A stretch of 21,513 nt of DNA. Origin: a virus. This document shows, piece by piece, positions 14,359 through 21,513 of the stretch (positions are counted from its first letter, which is position 1; every line of letters starts with the position of its first letter). The stretch spans positions 1-21,513 of the IMG/VR virus record IMGVR_UViG_3300008220_000094. The stretch is one strand, 5' to 3'. The position numbers and the translations under genes are program-made. The notes under the pieces were generated by a model. The model had not been told where the DNA came from and made no database searches. It was given only the letters and a program-made list of their open reading frames with translations.

Positions 14359-14931
14359 TTAAAGATTGTCAAAGTAATCATCTAAATATGGTGACCAATC
14401 ATCCATGTCATTACCATAGTTTTTTCTACTTTTGTCTATGTCATCATCAGACCATTCTTCTTCAGAATAAGACATCATATTACCACTTATAATTTCATTA
14501 ATAATATGGTTAATATCAGTATTAATATGGTTTATTATGTTGGTAAAATCGTTACCTTCTTCATCATCATCGTTGTTACCATATGACATATATGTCCTAT
14601 TACCAGTGTCTTCACACTCTTTTTGCGTATTGTATGCATCTTTGATGAATTCATCTGGGTCAGATATGGTTAAAATTAAATTTCTAGGTATACCAACTAC
14701 GTTATTCTGACAGAATTCCATCCAGTTGTTTAGTACTAAAAATTCTTTTTTAATTAAATATAGAGGATTAACAGATTCGGTACTAATAATACCATTAATA
14801 GACATTGGTCTTTCTAAAAATAATTTGGTTGTGTTTGATCCAGATACCTTTGCTATCAGTCTTTCTCCGTTAACCAATCGGATAACCCTGTATCCATCAT
14901 CTTTTTTTGTCTTGTGGCTTTTATTAGTCAT
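14359..14931 (-). CDS. conserved hypothetical, Sm-like N-terminal domain with acidic tail
   Basis: A 190-residue protein of unknown function. The first 100 residues (YRVIRLVNGERLIAKVSGSN, then LERPMSING, then VLNNWMEFCQNNVVGIPRNL) look like a small beta-barrel of Sm-like type, as in conserved hypotheticals of marine T4-like phages; this is by eye. The C-terminal half is strongly acidic and ends in WSPYLDDYFDNL. A GGAGG ribosome site lies 9 bases before the ATG. A perfect T4 late promoter lies inside the end of uvsW upstream, so the gene can be expressed late and separately from uvsW. About 110 bases separate it from gene 55. The acidic-aromatic tail might bind a protein partner such as the clamp or polymerase, which is speculative. 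Confidence 0.7.
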   Translation of the reverse strand: MTNKSHKTKKDDGYRVIRLVNGERLIAKVSGSNTTKLFLERPMSINGIISTESVNPLYLIKKEFLVLNNWMEFCQNNVVGIPRNLILTISDPDEFIKDAYNTQKECEDTGNRTYMSYGNNDDDEEGNDFTNIINHINTDINHIINEIISGNMMSYSEEEWSDDDIDKSRKNYGNDMDDWSPYLDDYFDNL

Positions 14932-14950
14932 TAACTAGATCCTCCAACAA

Positions 14951-16447
14951 TTATACCATATTTATAAACGCCGTTTTATAAGAAAAATTTTCTGATTCAT
15001 ATATCTTTAGACGTTCTTTATAGTGTCTGTAGGTATGGTTTTTATATTTTTTCCAACAGATGTCGTCTGAGATGTCGTACAAACGTGCTTTTTCTTTATG
15101 TTTGGACTTCCGAAGTTGCCTACCGATTGATTGTAATACACGGATTCTTGACTTAGAAGGGGAAGCAAAGACAATGTTGTGCAGTTTCCTGATAGAGATG
15201 CCTGTTGAAAAAGTTCCATACGATGCGACGATGATTGCATTGTTTTTGTTCTCCATTGCTTTTCGTATCTTTTCTCGTAATTCGGTTTCTGTTCCGCCAT
15301 AGATAAAAAATACGTCTTTTTCGGGACAATTTTCTTTTATTTGTTCATATAGTGGTCTACCATGCTTTGCTACATACTGAAACAACACAAGAGTGTTACC
15401 CTTTAGGGATTTAGACAACTTAGTTATAAAATTATTTCTTGCATCACACTCCATAATAGCACTTATTTCTTCTTGGTATGTTACTCGTTTATATTTCTGT
15501 CTAAAATCGTGTGAATGTTTTAACAAAATACACTCAATCTCAAAATCAGATAGTATTTCTTTTTTTATAAGATCACTTGTTGATGCAACTTTATAAACCA
15601 AACCAAATAAGCCTTCAATAATTAACTTATGACATTGTGTACCGTCAAGGGTGCCTGTTGTACCAACTCGATATTTACAATTACCAAGTTTAGTCATAAT
15701 AGATGTAAGAGACTTTGCTTTAAACAGATGACACTCATCACCAAATACAACACCAAAATTATCAAAATATTTTTTCTCCATTTTATGGATAGACTGCCAT
15801 GTAGATATTACTACCCGTTTATTAGGGTCTATTTTGTCTTTACCGGCTGTAACTGTATGACACTCTTTTGAAACATCCCAATCTTCGTCACCACTTGAAT
15901 AATCTCCAAAATCGCTATGCATTTGCGATACCAAGGAAGTGGTGGGGACGATAATAAGAAGTTTTTTAGAGGGGTCAAGGGTATCACTGTAGTATCTTAG
16001 AAGTGCGTATATCATTAAAGACTTCCCCGACCCTGTTGGAGACAACAAAAGACATCTATCATTGTTTATTACATGAGAAACAGCATCAATTTGATGATTC
16101 ATCGCAAGAATCCTGCCCCCATTTATCTGAGGTTTAAGATAGTTATTAATATAATTTTTAACTAAGTCATAACTTATTGCTCTATGTGGTTTGGGGCAGT
16201 ACCCATCTATTTCGTATCCACGATCACTACAGAATCTGTAAAGATAGTCATATAACCCAACATATAATTCCTGTGTATGGATATTAAACAATTTGATCTT
16301 ACCATCCCACCGTCTACTTTTGTATGAGGGCATATATTTAGCGCCAGGAACCGTAAAAGTAAAAAACTGTGATAACTCTTTAATTATACCTCTATCATCA
16401 CACTCAACCTTAAGGTTTACACTATCTTTTTCGTGTACCTTTATCAT
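14951..16447 (-). CDS. uvsW: UvsW helicase
   Basis: A 498-residue superfamily 2 helicase homologous to T4 UvsW, which unwinds R-loops and branched recombination intermediates and helps shift replication from origins to recombination. The N-terminal domain (WDGKIKLF) matches the UvsW DNA-binding part. Walker A is SPTGSGKS (136-143), motif II is DECH (237-240), motif III-like TTGTL follows, and motif VI is QSIGRQLRKS near the C-terminus. The frame runs 11 codons further upstream, but the chosen ATG lies 2 bases after the uvsY stop with AGGTGG 9 bases before it, and its product starts like T4 UvsW. The 3' end holds a late promoter for the next gene. Confidence 0.95.
   Translation of the reverse strand: MIKVHEKDSVNLKVECDDRGIIKELSQFFTFTVPGAKYMPSYKSRRWDGKIKLFNIHTQELYVGLYDYLYRFCSDRGYEIDGYCPKPHRAISYDLVKNYINNYLKPQINGGRILAMNHQIDAVSHVINNDRCLLLSPTGSGKSLMIYALLRYYSDTLDPSKKLLIIVPTTSLVSQMHSDFGDYSSGDEDWDVSKECHTVTAGKDKIDPNKRVVISTWQSIHKMEKKYFDNFGVVFGDECHLFKAKSLTSIMTKLGNCKYRVGTTGTLDGTQCHKLIIEGLFGLVYKVASTSDLIKKEILSDFEIECILLKHSHDFRQKYKRVTYQEEISAIMECDARNNFITKLSKSLKGNTLVLFQYVAKHGRPLYEQIKENCPEKDVFFIYGGTETELREKIRKAMENKNNAIIVASYGTFSTGISIRKLHNIVFASPSKSRIRVLQSIGRQLRKSKHKEKARLYDISDDICWKKYKNHTYRHYKERLKIYESENFSYKTAFINMV
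14959..14966 (-). promoter_or_regulatory. T4-type late promoter inside the end of uvsW
   Basis: TATAAATA on the minus strand is an exact match to the T4 late -10 element read by gp55. It ends 27 bases before the start of the 190-residue conserved gene and lies within the last codons of uvsW. A TGGTATAAT also follows at 14950-14958, but it sits too close to the ribosome site to give a usable leader. Confidence 0.7.
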
Positions 16448-16449
16448 TA

Positions 16450-16887
16450 TTAAAAACCACCTGAGGTAAATTTTCTCCATTCAATGGCATTTCTAATCTT
16501 CCAGTGTCTTGTGTTAAGTTCTTTTAGTATTTCTTCAAGAAATTCTAATTTTACTTCATGATATGCAACTCTATCTCTAACCAGTGACAACTCTTTGTCA
16601 GAATCAAGATAAATGTTCATGTCTTTTTTAAGAACATTCAGTTGAAACGGCTCCCACCCATGCTCATCCAATGTTTCCTTGTCCATTTTACCAGTATAAT
16701 ATTCCCATTTTAGACGATATAGAATATTTTTCTCTGATATCAGTTTCCTTAATATTAGTTTTTCATCTTGTAACAGGTTTAAATACTTGTTATGAAGTTG
16801 AGGTAGTTTCATTGATTCGACATCTAGTTCCGTACCATCAATATCAGCATCTTCTTTAGACATTTTTTTGATTTTGTCAAAATCCAT
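16450..16887 (-). CDS. uvsY: UvsY recombination mediator
   Basis: A 145-residue homologue of T4 UvsY (137 residues), which loads the UvsX recombinase onto single-stranded DNA coated by gp32. The best signatures are LHNKYLNLLQDEKLILRKLI, LKWEYYTGKMDKETLDEHGW (with YYTGK matching T4 'YYSGR') and the C-terminal HWKIRNAIEWRKFTSGGF. The protein is predicted to be helical and charged. Two in-frame ATGs lie 6 bases apart; GGAG is 7 bases before the second but only 1 base before the first, so the second is used here. It starts its own transcription unit, with a sigma70-type promoter about 32 bases upstream, and leads directly into uvsW. Confidence 0.92.
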   Translation of the reverse strand: MDFDKIKKMSKEDADIDGTELDVESMKLPQLHNKYLNLLQDEKLILRKLISEKNILYRLKWEYYTGKMDKETLDEHGWEPFQLNVLKKDMNIYLDSDKELSLVRDRVAYHEVKLEFLEEILKELNTRHWKIRNAIEWRKFTSGGF

Positions 16888-16919
16888 ACACATTCTCCAT
16901 GATAAACTTCTTAATGTTT

Positions 16920-16948
16920 ATTATACCACAATGGCTTCGTCAAATCAA
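16920..16948 (-). promoter_or_regulatory. sigma70-type promoter with extended -10, for uvsY-uvsW
   Basis: On the minus strand TTGATT and TATAAT are separated by 17 bases, with TGG before the -10 giving TGGTATAATAAA. The -10 ends 32 bases before the uvsY start. The same TGGTATAATAAA string occurs at the gene 55 promoter. It lies in the 66-base gap after the tail-tube-like gene and separates late structural genes from early recombination genes. Confidence 0.75.
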
Positions 16949-16953
16949 CTTTT

Positions 16954-17511
16954 TTATAGTTTTACAACCGAATAGGAATCAAATGCAAATGTAACATCAA
17001 CATTTAAAGCCTCTAAATCTGTTACTGCACTGTCAAACTCCACTGCACCTAAAGAAGAAGGCCAACAATCTTTAAAAGTTATTTCCACATTTGGATTCAT
17101 ACCGTTTGTTAATATAACAAGTCTTGCATCTGATTTATGATCGGATTCTGGAACTATAACCTCTCTAAAATCTTCAAAAGCCGATATGTCCCTCATCCAA
17201 TCATGAATCGCTCTCCAGTTTTCCATATCTTCATCAAGTAAAAACCTAATGGTTAAATCACCATATGTTGGTTTGCTAACTATTTCTTTAATGTCTGCAA
17301 ACATGTTTGGTCGTTCTATTGGTGATAAATCTATGCTAGGTAAATTTACTGCTTGACAAAAATATGTAACAGCAGGAACTCTACCAAGATAAAATCTAAA
17401 ACATGTTGGATGAAGATAACTAGTGTTGCTAGGTTGTCTTACATTTATGTCTGAAGATGTTGGTGGAACGCCTGGAAGATCAGAACCTGTAATGCCAGCG
17501 GTTATCGCCAT
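16954..17511 (-). CDS. gp19-like tail tube family protein
   Basis: A 185-residue putative structural protein. The body has the tail-tube layout known from T4 gp19 and its relatives: FRFYLGRVPAVTYFCQAVNL after an N-terminal arm, then a central strand pair with TYGDLTIRFLLDEDMENWRA and the helix IHDWMRDIS, then VEITFKDCWPSSLGAVEFDS and VDVTFAFDSYSV as the closing strands. T4 gp19 has the same 'I..LWPT.VGELQLDW...L...' ending. T4-like phages carry several tube-fold paralogues (gp19, gp48, gp54), and sequence alone does not choose among them. It starts 1 base after the small upstream gene and is in a late unit with it. Confidence 0.65.
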   Translation of the reverse strand: MAITAGITGSDLPGVPPTSSDINVRQPSNTSYLHPTCFRFYLGRVPAVTYFCQAVNLPSIDLSPIERPNMFADIKEIVSKPTYGDLTIRFLLDEDMENWRAIHDWMRDISAFEDFREVIVPESDHKSDARLVILTNGMNPNVEITFKDCWPSSLGAVEFDSAVTDLEALNVDVTFAFDSYSVVKL

Positions 17512-17512
17512 A

Positions 17513-17752
17513 TTACTTTAGACCTAAAAACCCTTCTGCACTGGTGCCAGTTGCTCTAACTCTGGAAATTCCAATCGGGTAAACTACACCTGCTGTAAGG
17601 TTTATTTTGCAGTTTGTCCCACCGTTACCATTGTGCATGGGGTCAATGTAGGCGGTGCCACCAGTATTAACTATAAAACCTTTATACCCATATTCACCAG
17701 TGCTGTCGTGCGGGGTTATTGTTTCTACTCTACTATACATGTCATATGCCAT
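17513..17752 (-). CDS. small putative virion protein
   Basis: A 79-residue protein with no recognised family. The sequence is rich in Gly and Thr, has no charged clusters, and its C-terminal half (INLTAGVVYPIGISRVRATG then TSAEGFLGLK) is predicted as beta strands in the style of small phage structural or decoration proteins. It lies directly downstream of a late promoter and the gp23 terminator, and 1 base ahead of the tail-tube-like gene. Late expression and neighbours suggest a virion or assembly role; decoration of the head or tail is a guess. Confidence 0.65.
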   Translation of the reverse strand: MAYDMYSRVETITPHDSTGEYGYKGFIVNTGGTAYIDPMHNGNGGTNCKINLTAGVVYPIGISRVRATGTSAEGFLGLK

Positions 17753-17799
17753 TTGTTTTATAAACTCCTATCTGATGTTAATTAAAAACTTCTACTCAG

Positions 17800-17807
17800 T
17801 ATTTATA
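17800..17807 (-). promoter_or_regulatory. T4-type late promoter for the small virion protein and tube gene
   Basis: TATAAATA on the minus strand is an exact match to the T4 late promoter element. It lies 47 bases before the start of the 79-residue gene and immediately downstream of the gp23 terminator's T-run, so one late unit ends and the next begins within about 40 bases. Confidence 0.8.
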
Positions 17808-17808
17808 C

Positions 17809-17838
17809 AAAAAAGGGGTGTTCCCGAAAGAACACCCC
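17809..17838 (-). terminator. intrinsic terminator after gene 23
   Basis: On the minus strand GGGGTGTTC and GAACACCCC form a perfect 9-base stem around a 6-base loop (TTTCGG), followed by six Ts. This is a classic rho-independent terminator about 30 bases after the gp23 stop codon. It should end abundant capsid transcripts. Confidence 0.95.
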
Positions 17839-17868
17839 AATTTTGAATTTAATAACTATTAACCAGAA

Positions 17869-19278
17869 TTAAGCGGTTAGACCACCGTGTAGTGAGTCAA
17901 CACGGAAAATTCTGTAGTATTGATTTCTACGGTTCGCGGTACTGTCTGATGGATCAGAGTAACTAGCACCAACGAATGGGTTGTTTACCAATCCATATCG
18001 AGTCTTGAAACCAATCTTAGGTTGGAAACTGTTCTCACCAACTGCACGTACCATTTGTAGTGGAACGTATGGGCAGTAGAATAGACCAGCATCGTAAGCA
18101 CCTGAACCACGATAACCAACAACAACATAGTTAATTGAAGCATATGGGTCAACATAGACCTTAATGCGACCACCACCGATAGTACCTGCAAGGGTATTAC
18201 CAGCATCATCAACATTTAGGTTTCCAGCATCACCACCAGATAGTTGCAGGAATCCACCCATTGCGAGAGCGGAAGCAACATCTGAGGAACATAGAACTAT
18301 GTTACCTTTACCACGACGTGTATCTTTAGCAATTTGGTTTGCTTCACGTTCGATTTGGAACAATAGACCACGGAAGCGTTCTGCACTCCATCGACCATCT
18401 GAGTCCAATTGTACATCGTAAATACCACCGATACTAGTCGCAGCCGTAGCACCGAAGTTTGCAGCACTAGCACCCAGAGCATCTGAGTCACTAGCACCAC
18501 AGAAGGTTAGGTCGCTATTTTGTGCACCAAGTTTAGCACCAACGTAAATCGTTCGGATAACCTCACGATTGATTTCAGAAAGAACCTGAGTACTAAGAAT
18601 ATTAGCAAGTTCAGTTTCTGCATCAAGACCGTGAACTGCTTTCAAATCTTGAGCGAGTTCAGTAGTGTATTCTGCTTTCAAAGCACGTGATTTTGCTGTA
18701 ACTGATGTACGAGCAATTTCGAATGCCATTTGATTGAACGCAGTTTCACCTTCAACTGCAGTCGTGCTCATACCACCACCGGGCTCAGCAGCATTTGTTG
18801 CACCAAGTCCCTGAGTTGTACCTGCACCCAATGGGTCAGTACCATCAGCACCATAAGCGGCTGTTGCACCACTAAAGTCAGTGTCAATATTGATTGGCCA
18901 TGCTTCTGTACCACCTTGACTTGTATATTTTGCTTTTAGTGCAAAAATAAGTCCAGTAGGTCCAGTCATTGGTTGAACACCACATATGTCGTATGCCATC
19001 AAGTTAGGCATCGCACGACGTACTAGTGAAATTAATACGGGATCCCAAGTTGCAACACCACCAGTTGTAGGTGCGGCTGCGATTTTATTAGCAGGTTGCT
19101 CATAAAGCACATCTGCTGCCATTGCTTGCTCTTGATTTTCGAGCAAGATTGCTGTTACGTTTCTCCGATAGTGATCTCTAATTGGTTCACAATCAACGTG
19201 ATCCAAAATTGGTGACCATTTTTCCTTTAACTGCTCAGCAATAGCAGTGGGATCGGGTGCGAATTCATTGATAAGCAT
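17869..19278 (-). CDS. 23: major capsid protein gp23
   Basis: A 469-residue homologue of T4 gp23 (521 residues), the HK97-fold protein that forms the head hexamers. The N-terminal RDHYRRNVTAILLENQEQAM (34-53) and WDPVLISLVRRAMPNLMAYD (78-97) match T4 closely, and GVQPMTGPTGLIFALKAKY follows. Like T4 gp23 it should be cleaved by gp21 after an (I/L)xE motif; LYE (58-60) is the best candidate, near the T4 site at residue 65. An AGGAG ribosome site and an exact late promoter precede it, and a strong terminator follows. Gene order 21, 22, 23 is the T4 order. Confidence 0.97.
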   Translation of the reverse strand: MLINEFAPDPTAIAEQLKEKWSPILDHVDCEPIRDHYRRNVTAILLENQEQAMAADVLYEQPANKIAAAPTTGGVATWDPVLISLVRRAMPNLMAYDICGVQPMTGPTGLIFALKAKYTSQGGTEAWPINIDTDFSGATAAYGADGTDPLGAGTTQGLGATNAAEPGGGMSTTAVEGETAFNQMAFEIARTSVTAKSRALKAEYTTELAQDLKAVHGLDAETELANILSTQVLSEINREVIRTIYVGAKLGAQNSDLTFCGASDSDALGASAANFGATAATSIGGIYDVQLDSDGRWSAERFRGLLFQIEREANQIAKDTRRGKGNIVLCSSDVASALAMGGFLQLSGGDAGNLNVDDAGNTLAGTIGGGRIKVYVDPYASINYVVVGYRGSGAYDAGLFYCPYVPLQMVRAVGENSFQPKIGFKTRYGLVNNPFVGASYSDPSDSTANRRNQYYRIFRVDSLHGGLTA

Positions 19279-19304
19279 ATTTGATTCTCCTCTAAGTTAC
19301 TTAT

Positions 19305-19320
19305 CTTTTATTTATAAAAG
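19305..19320 (-). promoter_or_regulatory. T4-type late promoter of gene 23 in a palindrome
   Basis: The exact late element TATAAATA (19309-19316, minus strand) lies 30 bases before the gene 23 start. It sits inside CTTTTATAAATAAAAG, whose 7-base arms CTTTTAT and ATAAAAG are perfect inverted repeats around AA. The strong match suits the most heavily expressed late gene. Confidence 0.85.
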
Positions 19321-19347
19321 AATTATTATTTAAAAAACATATCATAA

Positions 19348-20382
19348 TCAATAGTTGTTGTGTTTACTCTCTCTGTCCATGTATGCAGAGTATCTTTTTA
19401 TTTCCTGTGACAAAAACTTAGCATCTCCTGATGTATCTTCAAGCATAGTATCTTCTTCTCCAAACTCGTTAAGAAGACTACTTGCTCTTGAAACTTGTGG
19501 TTTAGCACCAAAATAAGATTCTTTTAAAACATTCAATTTATTTCTAAATTGGTTAGTAGTTCTATATTCAATACCTTCTGCTAATTTTGCTAGTTTTTCT
19601 CTCTGTGTATGAACAAGACTGTTAGAAACTTCATTGAACACCTCTGAACAGTCAGCATTACTTAAAGATCTATTAAGTGCAACATTCTTTTGAATTTCTT
19701 CATTAACTTTACTTTCAAGTTCACCAATTTTATCCTCTAGGTCTGTTACTACATCATATTTTTCGTCGGGCATGTCAATATAGTGTGCTTCAAATAGGTT
19801 CTTAAGCCCCATCATGAAACTTTCAGCGATATCAGATTTAATACCACGATCTAGAGCAACTTGATTTTCACTAACCCATTCTTCTACAACATAGGAAAGA
19901 TAGTCATCAAGAGATTCGGTTAGTTCAGACTTGTTTGCTTCTATGGCCTCTGCAAGTTTATTGGATGCTTGAAATTCTAGAGCAACAGCAATATCTTTAA
20001 CCCTTGCTTTTACAGCAGTTTCGAAAATTGTTCTTGCTTTTTCTTTAAAACTATTAGAAAGTTGCTCACCCCTGAACAAAGCATTCATATCATCTAACTC
20101 ACCACCGATACTATTGATTGCTTCCTCAACATCGAGTTCAAAATTTTCTTTCTTAGTTTTATTAGTTTTAATCTTTTCTGTATCATCAACATCTTGATCA
20201 TCGGCATCAGATGGTTTAGTAACATTTTTCTTAGTTTTCTTGGTAGGGTCCTTAACCTTTTTAAGATCAGGAGTGGGTACTGTTTCACCACCAGAATCTT
20301 TTTCTGCATCATAAATAACTTCATGCTTTTCAAAGAGTTCTTTGGCAAGCGTAACAGGGTCTGTTTGACTATTAGTGGACAT
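19348..20382 (-). CDS. 22: prohead scaffold (core) protein gp22
   Basis: A 344-residue homologue of T4 gp22 (269 residues), the internal scaffold that shapes the prohead and is later digested by gp21. Residues about 40-80 are a charged, Lys/Asp-rich flexible linker. The most family-like block is DYLSYVVEEWVSENQVALDR then KSDIAESFMMGLKNLFEAHY (about 160-201), parallel to the T4 segment around 'VEQW...NK.A...G.K'. A predicted coiled coil follows (DLEDKIGELESKVNEEIQKN, about 214-233). An AAGGAGAGA ribosome site lies just upstream. Its position between gp21 and gp23 and its high helix and charge content support the call. Confidence 0.9.
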   Translation of the reverse strand: MSTNSQTDPVTLAKELFEKHEVIYDAEKDSGGETVPTPDLKKVKDPTKKTKKNVTKPSDADDQDVDDTEKIKTNKTKKENFELDVEEAINSIGGELDDMNALFRGEQLSNSFKEKARTIFETAVKARVKDIAVALEFQASNKLAEAIEANKSELTESLDDYLSYVVEEWVSENQVALDRGIKSDIAESFMMGLKNLFEAHYIDMPDEKYDVVTDLEDKIGELESKVNEEIQKNVALNRSLSNADCSEVFNEVSNSLVHTQREKLAKLAEGIEYRTTNQFRNKLNVLKESYFGAKPQVSRASSLLNEFGEEDTMLEDTSGDAKFLSQEIKRYSAYMDRESKHNNY

Positions 20383-20427
20383 TAGTAATCTCTCCTTAAA
20401 TCCTTCTTACAGGCTTATGTTCATATA

Positions 20428-20435
20428 CATTTATA
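20428..20435 (-). promoter_or_regulatory. T4-type late promoter of gene 22 (one-base variant)
   Basis: TATAAATG on the minus strand matches the late element at 7 of 8 positions. It lies 45 bases before the gene 22 ATG, in the 64-base gap after gene 21, at a spacing like those of the exact late promoters nearby. Confidence 0.6.
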
Positions 20436-20446
20436 TATATAAAGAC

Positions 20447-21100
20447 TCATATTTTTGATAAAAAATCAACAAACGCAAATAAAACTTTATTTTCTCTATC
20501 TTCTTTATTGGGGGCATTCTCAATCAAATTTTTATAGCATTCAATAGTTCTGGATTTTAGAATACCATTATCCCAAATCCATTCCTTACCTTCCATAATA
20601 CCATTAACAAACGCATCGGGTGCAGATGGGTCTGATACAATATCTACCGCAGACAGTATAAAGTCATCTTGAACTTCATTAATACCGTCTTTTTCTTTTA
20701 AAGAACCCATACCACGTGAAGATACACCAATACAAACTCCTTCATCGATAAGATTTTTTACAATGTTACCCATTGGAGTTTTTGTCATGACTTTTGCACG
20801 ACCATAGATATCATTACCATCTTCCCAAAGATCTTGGATAACATGTGATACCTTATCAAGGTTTACAGTTGGTCCTTCAGGGTGACCTAACTCACCAAGG
20901 GCACGTCTTTTGTCAACGTACTCTTTCTTATACCTTCTTACTTCATTCACCAAAGTCTTCTTGGGATAACTTCGACCATTTTTATTTTTCTTTTCAGATT
21001 GCATAAAAATGCCCTCAATAAAATAATTGGAGTTTCCTTCTCCATTATCCTCTTTAAGAAGTTTGATATTATCAAGGTTGGTTTCTGTAATTAATAACAT
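20447..21100 (-). CDS. 21: prohead core protease gp21
   Basis: A 217-residue homologue of T4 gp21 (212 residues), the serine protease of the herpesvirus-assemblin-like fold that cleaves head proteins and scaffold during maturation. Landmarks are GRSYPKKTL (42-50), GELGHPEG with H73, LDKVSHVI with H86, GVSSRGMGS (125-133) with the candidate nucleophile at S127 or S128, and DIVSDPSAPDAF (153-164) with D157. By comparison with T4, H86 and S127/S128 are the best catalytic candidates. Its start codon overlaps the stop of the upstream gene (TAATG), so the two are coupled. Confidence 0.93.
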   Translation of the reverse strand: MLLITETNLDNIKLLKEDNGEGNSNYFIEGIFMQSEKKNKNGRSYPKKTLVNEVRRYKKEYVDKRRALGELGHPEGPTVNLDKVSHVIQDLWEDGNDIYGRAKVMTKTPMGNIVKNLIDEGVCIGVSSRGMGSLKEKDGINEVQDDFILSAVDIVSDPSAPDAFVNGIMEGKEWIWDNGILKSRTIECYKNLIENAPNKEDRENKVLFAFVDFLSKI

Positions 21101-21513
21101 TATGTGTTATCGCTTGATGTGTTATCGCCTGGCGGCTGTGGTGGGAATGTATCTCCACCATACCATTGAAGTAACCACAATAAATCATCGATGTCCCATA
21201 CACCACCACCAGGCTGAGGCATGCCCCATGACGCCATCACGAATTCCAATAGTAACTCCCAGTTAATATCCCCATTTGCATTCGTAAATTGATCTTGAAT
21301 TTTGGTCCACCATGCGTCAGGGTCATCAGTTTGAACACCTCCGATACCAGACACACCCAATTTAGGCTTTCGTGCAGCACCTACACCTGCACCTGATGGA
21401 GAAAATGGACTTTGTTCACAAAGACAATTACCTAACCTTCTTTTAAAACTTTCATTTTGCGGCCAGTTGTCTAATAGGTCTAATAAATCTTGCATAGCGT
21501 TGGGGTTATTGTC
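21100..21513 (-). CDS. putative virion/prohead protein with degenerate dockerin-like repeats, 5' end outside window
   Basis: The reading frame is open to the right edge. An internal ATG at 21493-21495 lacks any Shine-Dalgarno (CCCCAACGCT precedes it), so the gene probably begins outside the window. The visible 137 residues hold three segments of similar pattern: DNNPNAMQDLLDLLDNWPQ, NANGDINWELLLEFVMASWG and WDIDDLLWLLQWYGG, each a polar or acidic loop, then LL-rich helix, then W. This resembles worn dockerin-type (EF-hand-like) repeats seen in some marine phage structural proteins. Gly/Pro/Ala-rich linkers separate them. It sits where T4 has the prohead core genes 67 and 68, directly coupled to gp21. 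Function unknown; a head or core role is inferred from position. Confidence 0.6.
   Translation of the reverse strand, partial: DNNPNAMQDLLDLLDNWPQNESFKRRLGNCLCEQSPFSPSGAGVGAARKPKLGVSGIGGVQTDDPDAWWTKIQDQFTNANGDINWELLLEFVMASWGMPQPGGGVWDIDDLLWLLQWYGGDTFPPQPPGDNTSSDNT

Noticed and set aside
14950-14958. Extended -10 TGGTATAAT before the 190-residue gene
   Set aside because: A start from it would fall on the GGAGG ribosome site, and no good -35 is seen at 16-18 bases. The nearby TATAAATA explains expression better.
17985-18500. Small minus-strand frames inside gene 23
   Set aside because: They are alternate frames of the capsid gene with no independent ribosome site or promoter.

Overview
This window reads as a piece of the core genome of a T4-like contractile-tailed phage. 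Every supported gene lies on the minus strand, so transcription runs from high to low coordinates. Base composition is AT-rich, genes are packed almost without gaps, and no tRNA, rRNA, CRISPR array, insertion sequence or cellular housekeeping gene is visible. The proteins resemble the marine branch of T4-like phages (cyanophage or pelagiphage-like UvsY, gp55 and conserved hypotheticals) more than enteric T4 itself. That placement is inferred from remembered family features; no search was run.

In transcription order, the right end (about 17.5-21.5 kb) is the late head module. It holds an open-ended protein with degenerate dockerin-like repeats, then gp21 (prohead protease), gp22 (scaffold) and gp23 (major capsid). 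A strong intrinsic terminator follows, then a small putative virion protein and a gp19-like tail-tube protein. T4-type late promoters (TATAAATA, or TATAAATG for gp22) sit before gp22, gp23 and the small-protein/tube pair.

The centre (about 6.2-16.9 kb) is the recombination, replication and late-transcription module: UvsY, UvsW, a Sm-like-looking conserved protein with its own late promoter, gp55 (late sigma factor), gp47 and gp46 (Mre11/Rad50-like nuclease), an amino-methyltransferase, a conserved protein of unknown function, RNase H, a lysine-rich small protein and gp45 (sliding clamp). Host-like sigma70 promoters with extended -10 boxes (TGnTATAAT) precede uvsY, gene 55 and gene 45.

From 4.2 to 6.9 kb, gp45, a DUF4406 protein, gp44, a GroES-like co-chaperonin and gp62 form one run in which each gene overlaps the next. 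The co-chaperonin sits between the two clamp-loader subunits, which is not the T4 order. RegA, the translational repressor, follows.

The left end (1-3.7 kb) is a glycan module: a GT25-type glycosyltransferase, a protein with ParB-like and nucleotidyltransferase-like segments, two glycosyltransferase-like proteins and the start of an NAD-dependent epimerase/reductase. It occupies the place where T4 has DNA polymerase gene 43.

Together the genes give DNA synthesis (clamp and loader, RNase H), recombination-driven replication (UvsY, UvsW, gp46/47), clamp-coupled late transcription (gp45 with gp55) and capsid assembly, with methylation and sugar-modification cargo added. No intergenic stretch exceeds about 115 bases.
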